Part shown: positions 27,207-36,844 of the stretch, one piece after another
Layout of the letters: every line of letters begins with the position of its first letter
Numbering within the stretch: position 1 is the first letter of the stretch
NCBI RefSeq assembly: GCF_900129375.1
Contig: NZ_FQVN01000011.1
Coordinates: forward strand, 62,001-126,000
Reading direction: 5' to 3'
Length of the DNA stretch: 64,000 bases
Source: Streptoalloteichus hindustanus
GTDB lineage: Bacteria; Actinomycetota; Actinomycetes; Mycobacteriales; Pseudonocardiaceae
Translations under genes and position numbers: made by a program
The notes under the pieces: generated by a model
What the model was told of the DNA's origin: nothing
The model's input: the letters and a program-made list of their open reading frames with translations, nothing else
Databases searched by the model: none

Positions 27207-27886
27207 CCGTCCACGCCCACGGCGCGCTGGGCGATCAACGCCGCCTGGACGCGGTTCTGCGCGCCCAGCTTGCTGAGCACCGTCGAGACGTAGCTCTTGA
27301 CGGTGGCCTCGGTGAGCCCGAGCTGGTCGCCGATGGCGGCGTTGGAGCTGCCGTCGGCCAGCAGCTCCAGCACCTGCCGCTCCCGCGTGGTGAGCGAGCG
27401 GACGCGTTCGACGTCCCGCCGCTGCCCGCTGGCGACCCGCAGGCGCGGCAGGAGCCGCGCGGTGATGCGGGGGTCGAGCACCGCCCCGCCCGCGGCCAGG
27501 TCGAGCACCGAGCGGATGAGGACGTCGGGTTCGGCGTCCTTGAGGAGGAAGCCCTGGACGCCGAACTCCAGGGCGGTGGCCACGTACTCGTCGAGGTCGA
27601 ACGTGGTCAGCACGGCCGCCGCGGGGGCGTCCGGCCGCGCGCAGAGCACCCGCAGCGCGGTCAGCCCGTCCATGCCGGGCATCTGGACGTCGACGAGCAC
27701 GACGTCGGGGGCGTGTCGCCCGACCGCGGTGAGCAGCTCGGCGCCGTCCCCCGCCTCGGCCACGACCTCGATCCGACCGCTCGCCTCCAGCAGCACCCGG
27801 AGCCCGCGCCGGAGCAACGCCTCGTCGTCGGCCAGCACCAGCCGGACTCTCCCGCCGACGGCGGATCCCTCGGGGCCGGTCAGCAC
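27203..27886 (-). CDS. NarL/FixJ-family response regulator
   Basis: 227 aa from a GTG with GGGAGG about 10 nt upstream. The receiver has LADDE, phospho-acceptor Asp66 in VVLVDVQMPGMDG, T in LTTFDLDEY, and Lys in FLLKDAE. The LuxR-type HTH is LTTRERQVLELLADGSSNAAIGDQLGLTEATVKSYVSTVL. Regulator-first gene order with a 4-nt overlap to the kinase. It is independent of the pair at 19-21 kb, being no closer to it than the family average by eye. Confidence 0.93.
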   Translation of the reverse strand: MLTGPEGSAVGGRVRLVLADDEALLRRGLRVLLEASGRIEVVAEAGDGAELLTAVGRHAPDVVLVDVQMPGMDGLTALRVLCARPDAPAAAVLTTFDLDEYVATALEFGVQGFLLKDAEPDVLIRSVLDLAAGGAVLDPRITARLLPRLRVASGQRRDVERVRSLTTRERQVLELLADGSSNAAIGDQLGLTEATVKSYVSTVLSKLGAQNRVQAALIAQRAVGVDG

Positions 27887-27985
27887 CGCCGCCCCACCTC
27901 CCTGTATCCATCCACTGGATCAGTCAGGCTAGGGGTAATCCAACCGGGGTTTCCACGCCTCGTGAAATGACGCACCGCAGTGGAC

Positions 27986-28002
27986 TACACCCTTTGGGTG
28001 TA
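27986..28002. promoter_or_regulatory. Inverted repeat TACACCC-TTT-GGGTGTA between der and the response regulator
   Basis: Perfect 7-bp arms, 100 bp upstream of the regulator start and 34 bp past the der stop. It may be an autoregulatory site for the response regulator or a weak der terminator. Confidence 0.45.
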
Positions 28003-28035
28003 CAGGAGGTGGAGCGGCGGCCGCTGCCCCGGTGT

Positions 28036-29448
28036 TCACTTGCGGGGCTTGCGCTCCCGGACCCGGACCGAGATCCGCACCGGGGTGCCGGTGAAGCCGA
28101 AGGTCTCGCGGAGCCTGCGCTCCAGGAACCGCCGGTAGCCGGCCTCCAGGAACCCGGTGGTGAACAGCACGAACGTCGGCGGCCGGGTCTGCGCCTGGGT
28201 GGCGAAGAGGACCTTGGGCTGCTTCCCGCCGCGCACCGGCGGCGGGGTGGCGGCGACGAGGTCGTTCAGCCACGCGTTGAGCTGACCGGTCGGCACCCGC
28301 TGGTCCCACGACGTCAGCGCCGTGCGCAGCGCCGGGGCCAGCTTCGCCACCGCGCGACCGGTGCGCGCCGAGACGTTCACCCGCTCGGCCCAGCGCACCC
28401 GCACCAGCTCACGGTCGATCTCCTTGGCGAGCTGGTACCGGCGGTCCTCGTCGACGAGGTCCCACTTGTTGTAGGCGAGCACCAGCGCCCGGCCGGCGTC
28501 GACCACCATCGTGATCACCCGCAGGTCCTGCTCGCTGAGCGGCTCGCTGGCGTCAACCAGCACGATCGCGACCTCGGCCGCCTCGATCGCGGCCTTGGTG
28601 CGCAGCGACGCGTAGTACTCGGTGCCGCTGGCCGTGTGCACGCGCTTGCGCAGCCCGGCCGTGTCGACGAACCGCCAGGTCTCCTCGTCCAGCTCGACCA
28701 GCGAGTCGACCGGGTCGACCGTGGTGCCGGCGACCGAGTCGACCACCGAGCGCTCCTCGCCCGTCAGCCGGTTGAGCAGGCTGGACTTGCCCACGTTCGG
28801 CTTGCCGACGAGCGCGATGCGCCGGGGACCGCCGGTCGCGCCGAGCACCTCGCGGGGTGTCTCGGGCAGCGCGCCCAGGATGGTGTCGAGCAGGTCGCCC
28901 GAGCCGCGCCCGTGCAGGGCGCTGACCGGGATCGGCTCACCGAGGCCGAGCGACCACAGCGACGCCACGTCGGCCGTCAGCCGCTCGTCGTCGACCTTGT
29001 TGGCCGCGAGCAGCACCGGCCGCTTGGAGCGGCGCAGCACCTTGGCCACGGCCTCGTCGGTCGTGGTCGCGCCCACGGTGGCGTCCACGACCAGCAGGAT
29101 CGCGTCCGCGGTGGACATGGCCAGCTCCGCCTGCGCGGCCACCGACGCCTGCAGGCCCCGCGCGTCCGGCTCCCACCCACCGGTGTCGAGCACGGTGAAC
29201 CGCCGGCCGTTCCACAGGGCGTCGTAGGCCACGCGGTCCCGGGTGACGCCCGGGGTGTCCTGCACGACCGCCTCCCGGCGGCCCAGAATCCGGTTCACCA
29301 ACGTCGACTTGCCCACGTTGGGCCGGCCGACGACGGCCAGCGTCGGCTGCGGCGGCTCACCTCCGCCGGGCAGCTCCCCGGCCTCGGCGGCCTCGTCCAA
29401 CGCCGTCCACTCGGCCTCGTCGGCCCACGTGCCGTCCAGGCCGGTCAC
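28036..29448 (-). CDS. der: Ribosome-assembly GTPase Der (EngA)
   Basis: 470 aa with two tandem G domains: the first has [22 protein letters not shown] and ANKVD, the second [17 protein letters not shown] and NKWD, followed by the C-terminal KH-like domain ending in the basic [15 protein letters not shown]. Der is essential for 50S subunit maturation. It overlaps the acyltransferase stop by 4 nt in a cmk-acyltransferase-der operon. Confidence 0.97.
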   Translation of the reverse strand: MTGLDGTWADEAEWTALDEAAEAGELPGGGEPPQPTLAVVGRPNVGKSTLVNRILGRREAVVQDTPGVTRDRVAYDALWNGRRFTVLDTGGWEPDARGLQASVAAQAELAMSTADAILLVVDATVGATTTDEAVAKVLRRSKRPVLLAANKVDDERLTADVASLWSLGLGEPIPVSALHGRGSGDLLDTILGALPETPREVLGATGGPRRIALVGKPNVGKSSLLNRLTGEERSVVDSVAGTTVDPVDSLVELDEETWRFVDTAGLRKRVHTASGTEYYASLRTKAAIEAAEVAIVLVDASEPLSEQDLRVITMVVDAGRALVLAYNKWDLVDEDRRYQLAKEIDRELVRVRWAERVNVSARTGRAVAKLAPALRTALTSWDQRVPTGQLNAWLNDLVAATPPPVRGGKQPKVLFATQAQTRPPTFVLFTTGFLEAGYRRFLERRLRETFGFTGTPVRISVRVRERKPRK

Positions 29449-30239
29449 GCTCGTTCTCCCCTCTGGCTGTCGCGGGACACCCGCGCCCGGGCCCCGCCCG
29501 GTCGGTCGGTCGTCGGTCCGTCAGTCACGCTCGGAACTCCTTCGCCCCGCTGTCGGTCGAGTTCGGCCACCAGGGCCGCCAGCTCGCCGCGCAGCCGCTC
29601 GGTGGCCGCCCGCAGCGCGGTGCGCCCCTTGTCCGCCGGGAGCGCGAACGGCTCGCCGACCAGCACGTCCACCCGGGGCCGGAAGCGCCGACGGCCGTCG
29701 GCCGGGCGCAACGTGCCCCGGCAGGCCACCGGCAGCACCAGCGCCCCGGCCGAGCGGGCCAGCCACGCGGCGCCGTTCTCGGCGTCGCTCACCGCGCCGT
29801 CGCCCCGCGTGCCCTCGGGGAACACCCCGACGAGGCCACCGGCGCGCAACACGCGCACCGCGGCGAGCAGCGAGGTCCGGTCCGGTTCTCCCCGGCGGAC
29901 CGGGAGCTGCCCGATGCGGCGCAGCGCCCAGCCCAACGGCCCGCGGAAGATCTCACGCTTGATCAGGAACACCGCGCGCCGGCCGACCACGCCGTACAGG
30001 AACGGCCCGTCGACGAACGCGCTGTGGTTGGCCACCAGCACGACGGGCACGCCGCGCGGGACCCGGTGCCGTCCCCGCACCCGCAGCCGGAAGAACGGCC
30101 GGTACCACCAGGTGCCGATCCACCGGGCGAGGTCGTGCAGCCACGGCCAGGCGTCCGGCGGCAGGTCGGGGCCGGCGGCTGCGACGCCCCGGGGGCCGGC
30201 CGGGGACGCGGCCGGGACCGCCTGGCCCGCCCGGGTCAT
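29445..30239 (-). CDS. 1-acyl-glycerol-3-phosphate acyltransferase family protein (PlsC-like)
   Basis: 264 aa; its ATG overlaps the cmk stop. The PlsC motifs are present: NHSAFVD (NHx4D), the block containing GQLPVRRGE, and FPEGTRGDG. It lies between cmk and der, as in many actinobacteria. It would acylate lysophosphatidate or a related lysolipid at the membrane. The last 30 residues are Arg/Gly/Asp-rich and probably disordered. Confidence 0.88.
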   Translation of the reverse strand: MTRAGQAVPAASPAGPRGVAAAGPDLPPDAWPWLHDLARWIGTWWYRPFFRLRVRGRHRVPRGVPVVLVANHSAFVDGPFLYGVVGRRAVFLIKREIFRGPLGWALRRIGQLPVRRGEPDRTSLLAAVRVLRAGGLVGVFPEGTRGDGAVSDAENGAAWLARSAGALVLPVACRGTLRPADGRRRFRPRVDVLVGEPFALPADKGRTALRAATERLRGELAALVAELDRQRGEGVPSVTDGPTTDRPGGARARVSRDSQRGERA

Positions 30240-30961
30240 CGCCGGCTCCGTTCCGTCACGGGCAGCAGGCCGCGGCGCTCGACCAGGGCGGCCAGCTCGC
30301 GCAGCACGCCGTCCACGTCCAGCTCGGTGGTGTCGACCTCCACGGCGTCCTCGGCCCGGCGCAGCGGCGACACCGCGCGGCTGGAGTCGAGCCCGTCCCG
30401 ACGGCGCACGTCGGCCAGCGTGGCGTCCACGGACGCGGCGCGGCCGGCCGCGCTGTCCTGGGCCGCCCTGCGTTGGGCCCTGGCCTCGGCGGAGGCGGTG
30501 AGGAACACCTTCAGCTCGGCGTCGGGGGCGACGGTGGTGCCGATGTCGCGGCCCTCGACCACGATGCCGCCGGTCCTGGCCACCGCCTCGGCGATCGTCC
30601 GCCGCTGGCGATCGACGAGCAGCTCCCGCACCCGGGGGACGGCGGAGACCGCCGAGACCGCCAGGGTGACCGCCTGCCCGCGGATCTCCTCGGCGACGTC
30701 CTCCGCGCCGAGGTGGATGGTCGGGCCCTCGGGGTCGGTGCCCGAGCCCAGCTCGGCCCGCCGCGCGACCTCGACGACCGCGTCGGTGTCCGCGAGGTCG
30801 ACGCCGGACCGCAGCACGGCCAGCGTCACCGCGCGGTACATCGCGCCCGTGTCGAGGTACTCGGCGCCGAATCCGGCCGCGAGCCGCCGTGCGACAGTGG
30901 ACTTCCCGGTGCCCGACGGCCCGTCCACCGCCACCACGCCCCGCAGCTCGCCGCGCGCCAC
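30236..30961 (-). CDS. cmk: Cytidylate kinase
   Basis: 241 aa from the GTG at 30961, chosen because GAGGAGG is just upstream; a GTG directly before it is possible and the frame stays open to 31015. P-loop [19 protein letters not shown], the CMP-site [16 protein letters not shown], and the lid [29 protein letters not shown] are all typical. Phosphorylates CMP/dCMP with ATP. First gene of the cmk-acyltransferase-der operon; the usual upstream neighbours (rluB, scpB) are not here. Confidence 0.95.
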   Translation of the reverse strand: MARGELRGVVAVDGPSGTGKSTVARRLAAGFGAEYLDTGAMYRAVTLAVLRSGVDLADTDAVVEVARRAELGSGTDPEGPTIHLGAEDVAEEIRGQAVTLAVSAVSAVPRVRELLVDRQRRTIAEAVARTGGIVVEGRDIGTTVAPDAELKVFLTASAEARAQRRAAQDSAAGRAASVDATLADVRRRDGLDSSRAVSPLRRAEDAVEVDTTELDVDGVLRELAALVERRGLLPVTERSRR

Positions 30962-31387
30962 CACGCCTCCTCGTCCTGGTTTGCCGCCCCCGGTGGGGCG
31001 TCGACCGCCCTCCACCGTTCAAACCACCATTCTGCCTGTTTGTTCCGGCAGGCCGGGCACCACGGGTCGACCGCCGGCGCGCGTCACCCTGCCTCGTACA
31101 GTGTCAGGCGCGGGGTGTCAGAACGGAGGGTGAGCAGCCCAACGCCTGGTGTGAGGAGCACCGCTGCTCCGCCGCGCCGGACGCGGGCATCCCCGGATGC
31201 TGGTCAAGGCTTTCGTTCGCGCGTCCCGACCCCGGCCCGGACCCCATTCTCCGGAGATTCCGGAACTCGCAGGTCGGCACCGGGGCCGCACGGACCACGA
31301 AAACCCGCGACCACACTTACCAACATCACCAATCGTCCGGCCGGAGAATTCCGGATCGGACGATCGGCGATGTGGGACGACCAGTTC
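30962..31387. other. Intergenic boundary between the cmk operon and the defence island
   Basis: About 425 bp. No gene is supported. It should contain the cmk promoter and, at its right end, the terminator of the large helicase gene. No tRNA, integrase or attachment-site-like repeat was seen. Confidence 0.5.
31332..31364 (-). terminator. Terminator of the helicase-Vsr gene
   Basis: ATCGTCCG (31332-31339) pairs with CGGACGAT (31357-31364), and CCGGA/TTCCGG pair inside, 23 bp beyond the stop codon. Confidence 0.65.
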
Positions 31388-34300
31388 TCACTGCTGGAGC
31401 TCGCCCGGCCCGGAGTCCCGGGCGACCGGGAGGGCCGCCTCCAACCGCGCGCGGATGCTCGCGGTGAGCCGCTTGAGGCCGAAGGTCGCCAGCGCCGCCC
31501 GGCACAGGCCCTCCTCGTCCTGCCAGCCGCGCTCCTGGGCCGCCCGCGCGAGCGCCACCGCGAGCTCGTGCGGCGGGATCTGGTCGAACGGGCGCGGACC
31601 CGGCTGCCGAACCCGCGCGAGGGGCTGGTCGGGAAGCCGGTAGGTGCGGGACCGGACGACCGAGTCGCCGAGGGGGTCGTCCTCGACGAGCACTCCCTGC
31701 GCCACGGCGGCGGTGAGGGCCTCGTCGAGGGCGTTGGCGATCAGCCTGCCCGTCCGGCGAGCACCAGACGCCTTCAGGTAGGCGCTGTGCGCACGGTGAC
31801 CGACGACCGGACCCTCGACGGCCACGATGGCCCGGAGCCCGGTGACGAGCTCCTGCTGCGACGCCTCCGTCACCGCCGGAAGCACGCCCGCGAACTCCTC
31901 GTACGGAGCGGCGGCGCCAGCGTCGACGGGAGGGGTCGCCTTCACGGCCACCGCGACCGGCTCGGTCTCCTCGACGGCGACGGGTTCCTGAACAGCGACC
32001 GGTTCCTGCACCGTGACGGGCTTTTCGAGGGTGACAGCTTCCTCGACAGGGGACTCCAACACCGGCGGTGAAGTGTCCTCGACCTGATCGAGGACAACGC
32101 CTTCGCGGACACCTTCGCGGACCTGACCGGCGTCCGGGTTCGGCTCCGCGACCTCAGGCTCCGCGACCTCCGGCGCCGGAACATCGTCGACGACCACGTC
32201 GCCGGCCGTCCACCCCGACGGGTGCACGTCCAGCTCCCGCAACCTGGCCCAGAGGTCCTCCAGCACCGCGGCCTGGTCCACGTAGAAGGCGGACTCGCGG
32301 ATGCGGAAGAACTGCCAGCCGCACCGCTCCAGATCGCGCTGGCGGTGCAGATCCCGCTCGTACGCGTCGGGTCCGTGCCACGCGTCGCCGTCGCACTCGA
32401 TCGCCAGGCGCGTCTTCGCGCCCACGACCACGAGGTCGAGCCGGTAGGGATCGACGGGGTACTGCGGGATCACGGTGTACCCGCGCTCGACCAACCGGTT
32501 GTAAACGCGTTGCTCGAACAGCGAGTCGAACGGCTCGACCCGCTGGTCCTCGGGAACCAGACCCGCGCCCTGTCCCCCCTCGGCGTTCCGCGCCCGGTTG
32601 ACGACGCCGTAGCAGTAGTCGAGGAGCTGGAACCGCATGTCCTCGGGGTTGCCGAGATCGGACAGCGCGACCGAGTGGAAGACCCACATCTGGTCCTTGG
32701 CGCGGGAGGCCGCCACGTTGTACCGCTGGACGTACAGGTCCCTCGTCAACGCGCCGAGGCGTTGCCCCGGCTCCGGGGCCACGACCATGGACAGGAACAT
32801 CACGTCCCGCTCGGAGCCCTGGAAGTCGGCGGAGTCCCCGCACCGCAGGTCCCTGGCCCGCAGCTCCTCCGGCGGGACTCGTTCGAGCAGCCGCTTCTCG
32901 ATCGCCCTGGCCTGCGCGGTGCCCAACAGCGAGATCACGCCGAAGGTGAGGCCGTCGTACCGCGGGTCGGCCAGGCACTTCTCGATCTGCCCGACGATCG
33001 CGTCGACCTCGACCGGGTTGACCTTGTTGGTGGTGCCCCGCGTGTACCCGTCCGGGAGGTGCACGACCCTGATCGGGTCGAGCCGGTCGTTGCCGTACTG
33101 CCGGACCGGGATGAGGCGGATGCGGTCGGGCTCGTACGCGACGCGGTTGGAGAAGCCGATGATCTCGGGCACGCAGCGGCGGTGCTCCACCAGGGTGAGC
33201 AGGCTGCCATACCGCATCTTGGCCTCGTCGAACAGGCTGCGCTGCGGGTCCTGCCACGAGGCCCGGTACCGGTCGTCGGCCAGGTAGTGCGCGGCCAGGT
33301 CCCTGAGCTGCTGCTGGTCGACGCCGACCGCCGCCGGGGACACCTGCTTGTCGTCGCCGATCACGACGATCTTCGGGGCGAGGTACTGCAGGAAGCTGGC
33401 CTCCAGCCCCGCCTGGGACGCCTCGTCCACGACGACGACGTCGAACATGTCCGGCTGGATCCGGAGCTGCTCGGCGATCCGGTAGATCGGCATGATCCAC
33501 ACCGGCACGGCCGGGCGGCACCGGTCCATCGCCCTGCGGATGTCGGCCCGCTGCTTGGCGGCGTACTTGCCCGTCCCCTTGCCCAGTCGCTGGACCAGGT
33601 ACGAGTACTGCTTGAGGTCGGCCCTGGCCTGCCCGGTGAGCCGGTCCGGGGCGACGGCGTGCCGCCACGCGCGCTCCGCGGCGAGCCTGGTCACCTCGCG
33701 GCGGATCCGCTCCTCGACCCGGGTGACCTCGGCCTGCAACCCGTTGACGTCCGCGGCGCCCTGTTCGGCCACCCAGGCTCCGGTGGCCGCCCACGCCCAC
33801 GCCTCGGTGAAGCCGGCGAGCCGGTCGTCCCACTCGGCGGCGGAGGGGTTGCCCGCGATCGCCTCGCACAGGGCAGGCGCCGCCGCTGTCAGGCGCGCGC
33901 CCAGCTGGTCGCGTCGCTCAGCCACGCGACGGACGTCGGCCAGCCGCTCGACGCGCCGGTAGGACGCGGCGTACTCGTCGTGGTTTCGTTGGCGCACAGC
34001 GGAAAGCATGCGGTGGACGGTGGGAGCCGCATCCGCCCAGCGGGCCGCCTCGGCGAGCGCTTCCTCGACCGCCGCCAGCCGGCTGGCCGCGGTGAGCCGC
34101 GCGTCGGCGGCGGTGGTGGCGTCGACCACCTCGGCGTAGGTGCGGACCGCGGCGAGGTCCGTCCAGTCCGGACGCGGCAGCTTGGCCTGCGCGAGGTGCT
34201 GCTCCTCGGTGTGGAGCGCCTCGGCGAGGCGCAACACCCGTTGCAGCTGCTCGAACTCCGTGACGTGCCACTGGAGGTGTTCCCGCAGGGTGTCCTCGGC

Positions 34301-36700
34301 GGGGACGTGGACGCCGTCCGGCCAGGCCCGGTCGAGGGCGCCGAGCGACCTCGTCGCCTCCACCCACGCCATGAAGACGTCGAGCTGCCGGGGCGTGGTG
34401 GGCGGGAGCCCGTCGACCCGGACGTGGTCGAACAGCGGTCTGGCCCGCTTGACCACGCCGGGCGCGAAGAGGCCGATCTTCGGCGAGCCGTCGGGCGTGG
34501 TGCGCAGGCCGCCGTTGACGCCCAGGTGCGCCCGCAGGGCGCTGGCCAGCGCGACGAGCTGGCCGGGGTCGTGCGTCACCCGCACCTCGGTCAGCGGGCC
34601 GATCCGCTCGACGAGCGGGTGGGTCCGCCCGATGAGCTCGGAGATCTGCTGCGCCCGCGCCTGCCACAGCCGGGTCCGGCCGGAGCGGATGTCGGTCAGC
34701 GCCTCGCGCATCCACGCCTCGGGACGGCGGGACAGCTGCTCCACCTCCTCCGCGAGCTGGCGCAGGCGTCGCTGGAGCTGCGCGCGGGCGGAGGCGTCGA
34801 GCCGGCTCACGGCGCCGAACGCGGCGTGGTGCTTCAGCGGCTCGTGCTGCTGGTCGTTCGCGACCGCCGTCCGCTCCGCGGCCGCGAGGTCGGCGAAGGC
34901 GTCCGGCCGGGGCAGGACGGCCAGATCCAGCAGCCGCCGCCGGGATTCCGGCTCGTCGGCGGAAAGCTCGGCGTCGAGCAGGTACCCACGCCACTCCAAC
35001 ACCTCGTTCGTCCGAAGTGGACAGTCCTCTTCGGACCCGACGGCCACGTGCGCGGCGATCCACCCGAACCGCTGGGCGTCCCCCTGGTGCTGCCGGGCGA
35101 TCGCGGCCAGGGTTCCGCGGTACCCTGCCCGGACGTGTTCGCGCACCTCGTGTTCCCGGGCGTCCACGAGCTGGCGGTACAGGCCCGCGCGCTCCCGACG
35201 GAGTTCGTCGATGGTGTCGAGACACTGACGAATGGCGTTTTCCGCCGCTACCGGGTCGTGCTCGCTCGCGGTGGCCGCGATGCGCTCGACAGCCACCTTG
35301 AGATCCGACATGTCCTCCCGGGACGTGCCCACCACGGCGACGGACAACGGCTTGATCTCGTCGGGAAGCTTGTCGCGAACCTCTTTGAGGGCGCGGTCAG
35401 TGTGGGCGGTCACCAGCACCCGCTTGCCCTGGGCCAGAAGGTGCGACAACAACGCCGCCGCGGTGTGGGTCTTCCCGGTGCCGGGCGGGCCCTGGACCAG
35501 GGTCTGGGCCTGCGCGTCGACCTGCCGGATGACGCGGAGCTGGACGTCGTTGACGGGCAACGGAAGGAAGGGGTCGTCGTCCACGACGACCATCGCGCCC
35601 TCACCGGACCGGTTCTCCGCCGCGGGGCGGTGATCCGGGTCGACCAGCGGCAGCAGGCCGTCCGGCACCTCGCCGGCCTCGCCGATCTGCTCCAGGATGG
35701 TCTCGAAGATGTCCACGAGCCCCTGCTGCGACCGCTTCCGCAGGACGAGGGCGGGCGCGAACGTGGCGACCGCACGGGGCGACGGCGTCGGCGCGTCGTC
35801 CTCGTCGCGGTACTCGCCCTCGGCGTCCATCGTGTGCACGAGGCGGCGAACCGAGGCCGCGACCATCTCCCGGTGCAACGGATGGGCCTCGGAATCCCTG
35901 GCCTCCGCCCGAACATCCTTGATGTGCGGGGAACTGGTCAGCCTCGGGTCGAGCATGTCCAGCTCGACCGCGATCCCGTCGAACGACTCGACGCGCTCGA
36001 CGGTGAGCCGCCCGCTCGCGTCGTCGAACCGGATGGCGGCCGGCGCCGTGAGGAGGTGCCGCCGCACGGCGGGGCCGGTGGGCGGCTCCCAGGCCAGACA
36101 ACCGGCGCCCACAACGAGTTCGAGCTCCTCAAGGTTCCCGCTCGCCGACATGTACGTGGAGAACAACTCGCTGTACAGGTCGCGAACAGGGCGGTCGAGC
36201 AGCTCCTGGCTCGCCCACTCCTGCCAGCGCTCCAACCACTTCTGGTAGCGCTTCCGAACATCCGGGTGCTCGTCCAGGGTCAGGCGCCGGCTGGCTCGTT
36301 GGTCGCCCTCCCCGTGACTTTCCTTCTCCCCCTTGCCAACCGCCGTGATGCTCTCGCGCAACGCCGGCGGGTTGTGGGGATCGTCCAACGGCCCATCCAG
36401 CCACCTGGCAAGCGTGTTCTCCGGGGCCGGCGGCTCAAGGCGAGGAACCCGGTCGACGGTGAGCACCGCCGCGTCCGGCTGCGGATCAGCGCTCCGGTGG
36501 GCCGACATCACCGCCGGGTGCTCGGGAACGCCCTCCAACCACAGAACGGAACCATCCCGGCGGTAGGCGTCCACGGTGCGCACGGGCTCGTTCCGCAACT
36601 GCTGCGCCCGAATGAGAAACTCGAACAGGCGCCTGACGCGATCAACCAGCGGCCCCCGCGAAGCACCCGCGTCGCCCTGCTCAAGACCCCCGCCACTCAC
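31388..36700 (-). CDS. Giant SF1 helicase fused to a Vsr/DUF559-type endonuclease
   Basis: 1770 aa. After a 400-residue N-terminal region comes an SF1 helicase: Walker A LVQGPPGTGKT near 401-411, a long coiled-coil insertion (about 480-1050), motif II VVVDEASQAG near 1095, GDDKQVSP, and NVAASRAKD near 1330. Next is a nuclease domain (about 1395-1480) with LFEQRVYNRL, DLVV, and AIECDGDAWHG, the active-site layout of the very-short-patch-repair-like PD-(D/E)xK family. A repetitive EPVAVQ linker (about 1530-1570) leads to a C-terminal winged-helix-like region. Proteins of this build occur in defence islands. It is the last minus-strand gene of the island. Role in restriction is inferred. Confidence 0.85.
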   Translation of the reverse strand: MSGGGLEQGDAGASRGPLVDRVRRLFEFLIRAQQLRNEPVRTVDAYRRDGSVLWLEGVPEHPAVMSAHRSADPQPDAAVLTVDRVPRLEPPAPENTLARWLDGPLDDPHNPPALRESITAVGKGEKESHGEGDQRASRRLTLDEHPDVRKRYQKWLERWQEWASQELLDRPVRDLYSELFSTYMSASGNLEELELVVGAGCLAWEPPTGPAVRRHLLTAPAAIRFDDASGRLTVERVESFDGIAVELDMLDPRLTSSPHIKDVRAEARDSEAHPLHREMVAASVRRLVHTMDAEGEYRDEDDAPTPSPRAVATFAPALVLRKRSQQGLVDIFETILEQIGEAGEVPDGLLPLVDPDHRPAAENRSGEGAMVVVDDDPFLPLPVNDVQLRVIRQVDAQAQTLVQGPPGTGKTHTAAALLSHLLAQGKRVLVTAHTDRALKEVRDKLPDEIKPLSVAVVGTSREDMSDLKVAVERIAATASEHDPVAAENAIRQCLDTIDELRRERAGLYRQLVDAREHEVREHVRAGYRGTLAAIARQHQGDAQRFGWIAAHVAVGSEEDCPLRTNEVLEWRGYLLDAELSADEPESRRRLLDLAVLPRPDAFADLAAAERTAVANDQQHEPLKHHAAFGAVSRLDASARAQLQRRLRQLAEEVEQLSRRPEAWMREALTDIRSGRTRLWQARAQQISELIGRTHPLVERIGPLTEVRVTHDPGQLVALASALRAHLGVNGGLRTTPDGSPKIGLFAPGVVKRARPLFDHVRVDGLPPTTPRQLDVFMAWVEATRSLGALDRAWPDGVHVPAEDTLREHLQWHVTEFEQLQRVLRLAEALHTEEQHLAQAKLPRPDWTDLAAVRTYAEVVDATTAADARLTAASRLAAVEEALAEAARWADAAPTVHRMLSAVRQRNHDEYAASYRRVERLADVRRVAERRDQLGARLTAAAPALCEAIAGNPSAAEWDDRLAGFTEAWAWAATGAWVAEQGAADVNGLQAEVTRVEERIRREVTRLAAERAWRHAVAPDRLTGQARADLKQYSYLVQRLGKGTGKYAAKQRADIRRAMDRCRPAVPVWIMPIYRIAEQLRIQPDMFDVVVVDEASQAGLEASFLQYLAPKIVVIGDDKQVSPAAVGVDQQQLRDLAAHYLADDRYRASWQDPQRSLFDEAKMRYGSLLTLVEHRRCVPEIIGFSNRVAYEPDRIRLIPVRQYGNDRLDPIRVVHLPDGYTRGTTNKVNPVEVDAIVGQIEKCLADPRYDGLTFGVISLLGTAQARAIEKRLLERVPPEELRARDLRCGDSADFQGSERDVMFLSMVVAPEPGQRLGALTRDLYVQRYNVAASRAKDQMWVFHSVALSDLGNPEDMRFQLLDYCYGVVNRARNAEGGQGAGLVPEDQRVEPFDSLFEQRVYNRLVERGYTVIPQYPVDPYRLDLVVVGAKTRLAIECDGDAWHGPDAYERDLHRQRDLERCGWQFFRIRESAFYVDQAAVLEDLWARLRELDVHPSGWTAGDVVVDDVPAPEVAEPEVAEPNPDAGQVREGVREGVVLDQVEDTSPPVLESPVEEAVTLEKPVTVQEPVAVQEPVAVEETEPVAVAVKATPPVDAGAAAPYEEFAGVLPAVTEASQQELVTGLRAIVAVEGPVVGHRAHSAYLKASGARRTGRLIANALDEALTAAVAQGVLVEDDPLGDSVVRSRTYRLPDQPLARVRQPGPRPFDQIPPHELAVALARAAQERGWQDEEGLCRAALATFGLKRLTASIRARLEAALPVARDSGPGELQQ

Positions 36701-36844
36701 GGCGCCCCCCGTCGTCTCCGAACCCTCCCATGATCGTATCCTGCCGAACGTCTTCCCCGGTTTTCCCGCTCACGGCTCACCAGAGCAGTCCAATGACTAT
36801 GCCCGAGTGCAACCTCATGCGTCAGCCGTCGCAGACGAACGTAA
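36701..36844. other. Short spacer between two helicase genes
   Basis: 144 bp, AT-richer than its flanks, presumably carrying the promoter of the helicase-Vsr gene. No gene seen. Confidence 0.4.

Noticed and set aside
31016-31387. Attachment-site repeat or integrase at the left border of the island
   Set aside because: None found: no tRNA 3'-end fragment or direct repeat matching the right border near 60.6 kb was recognised by eye.
32222-36733. 1503-codon open frame on the plus strand opposite the helicase-Vsr gene
   Set aside because: It is the GC-driven shadow of the minus-strand gene: no ribosome site, no domain, biased composition. The opposite strand has clear helicase and nuclease motifs.
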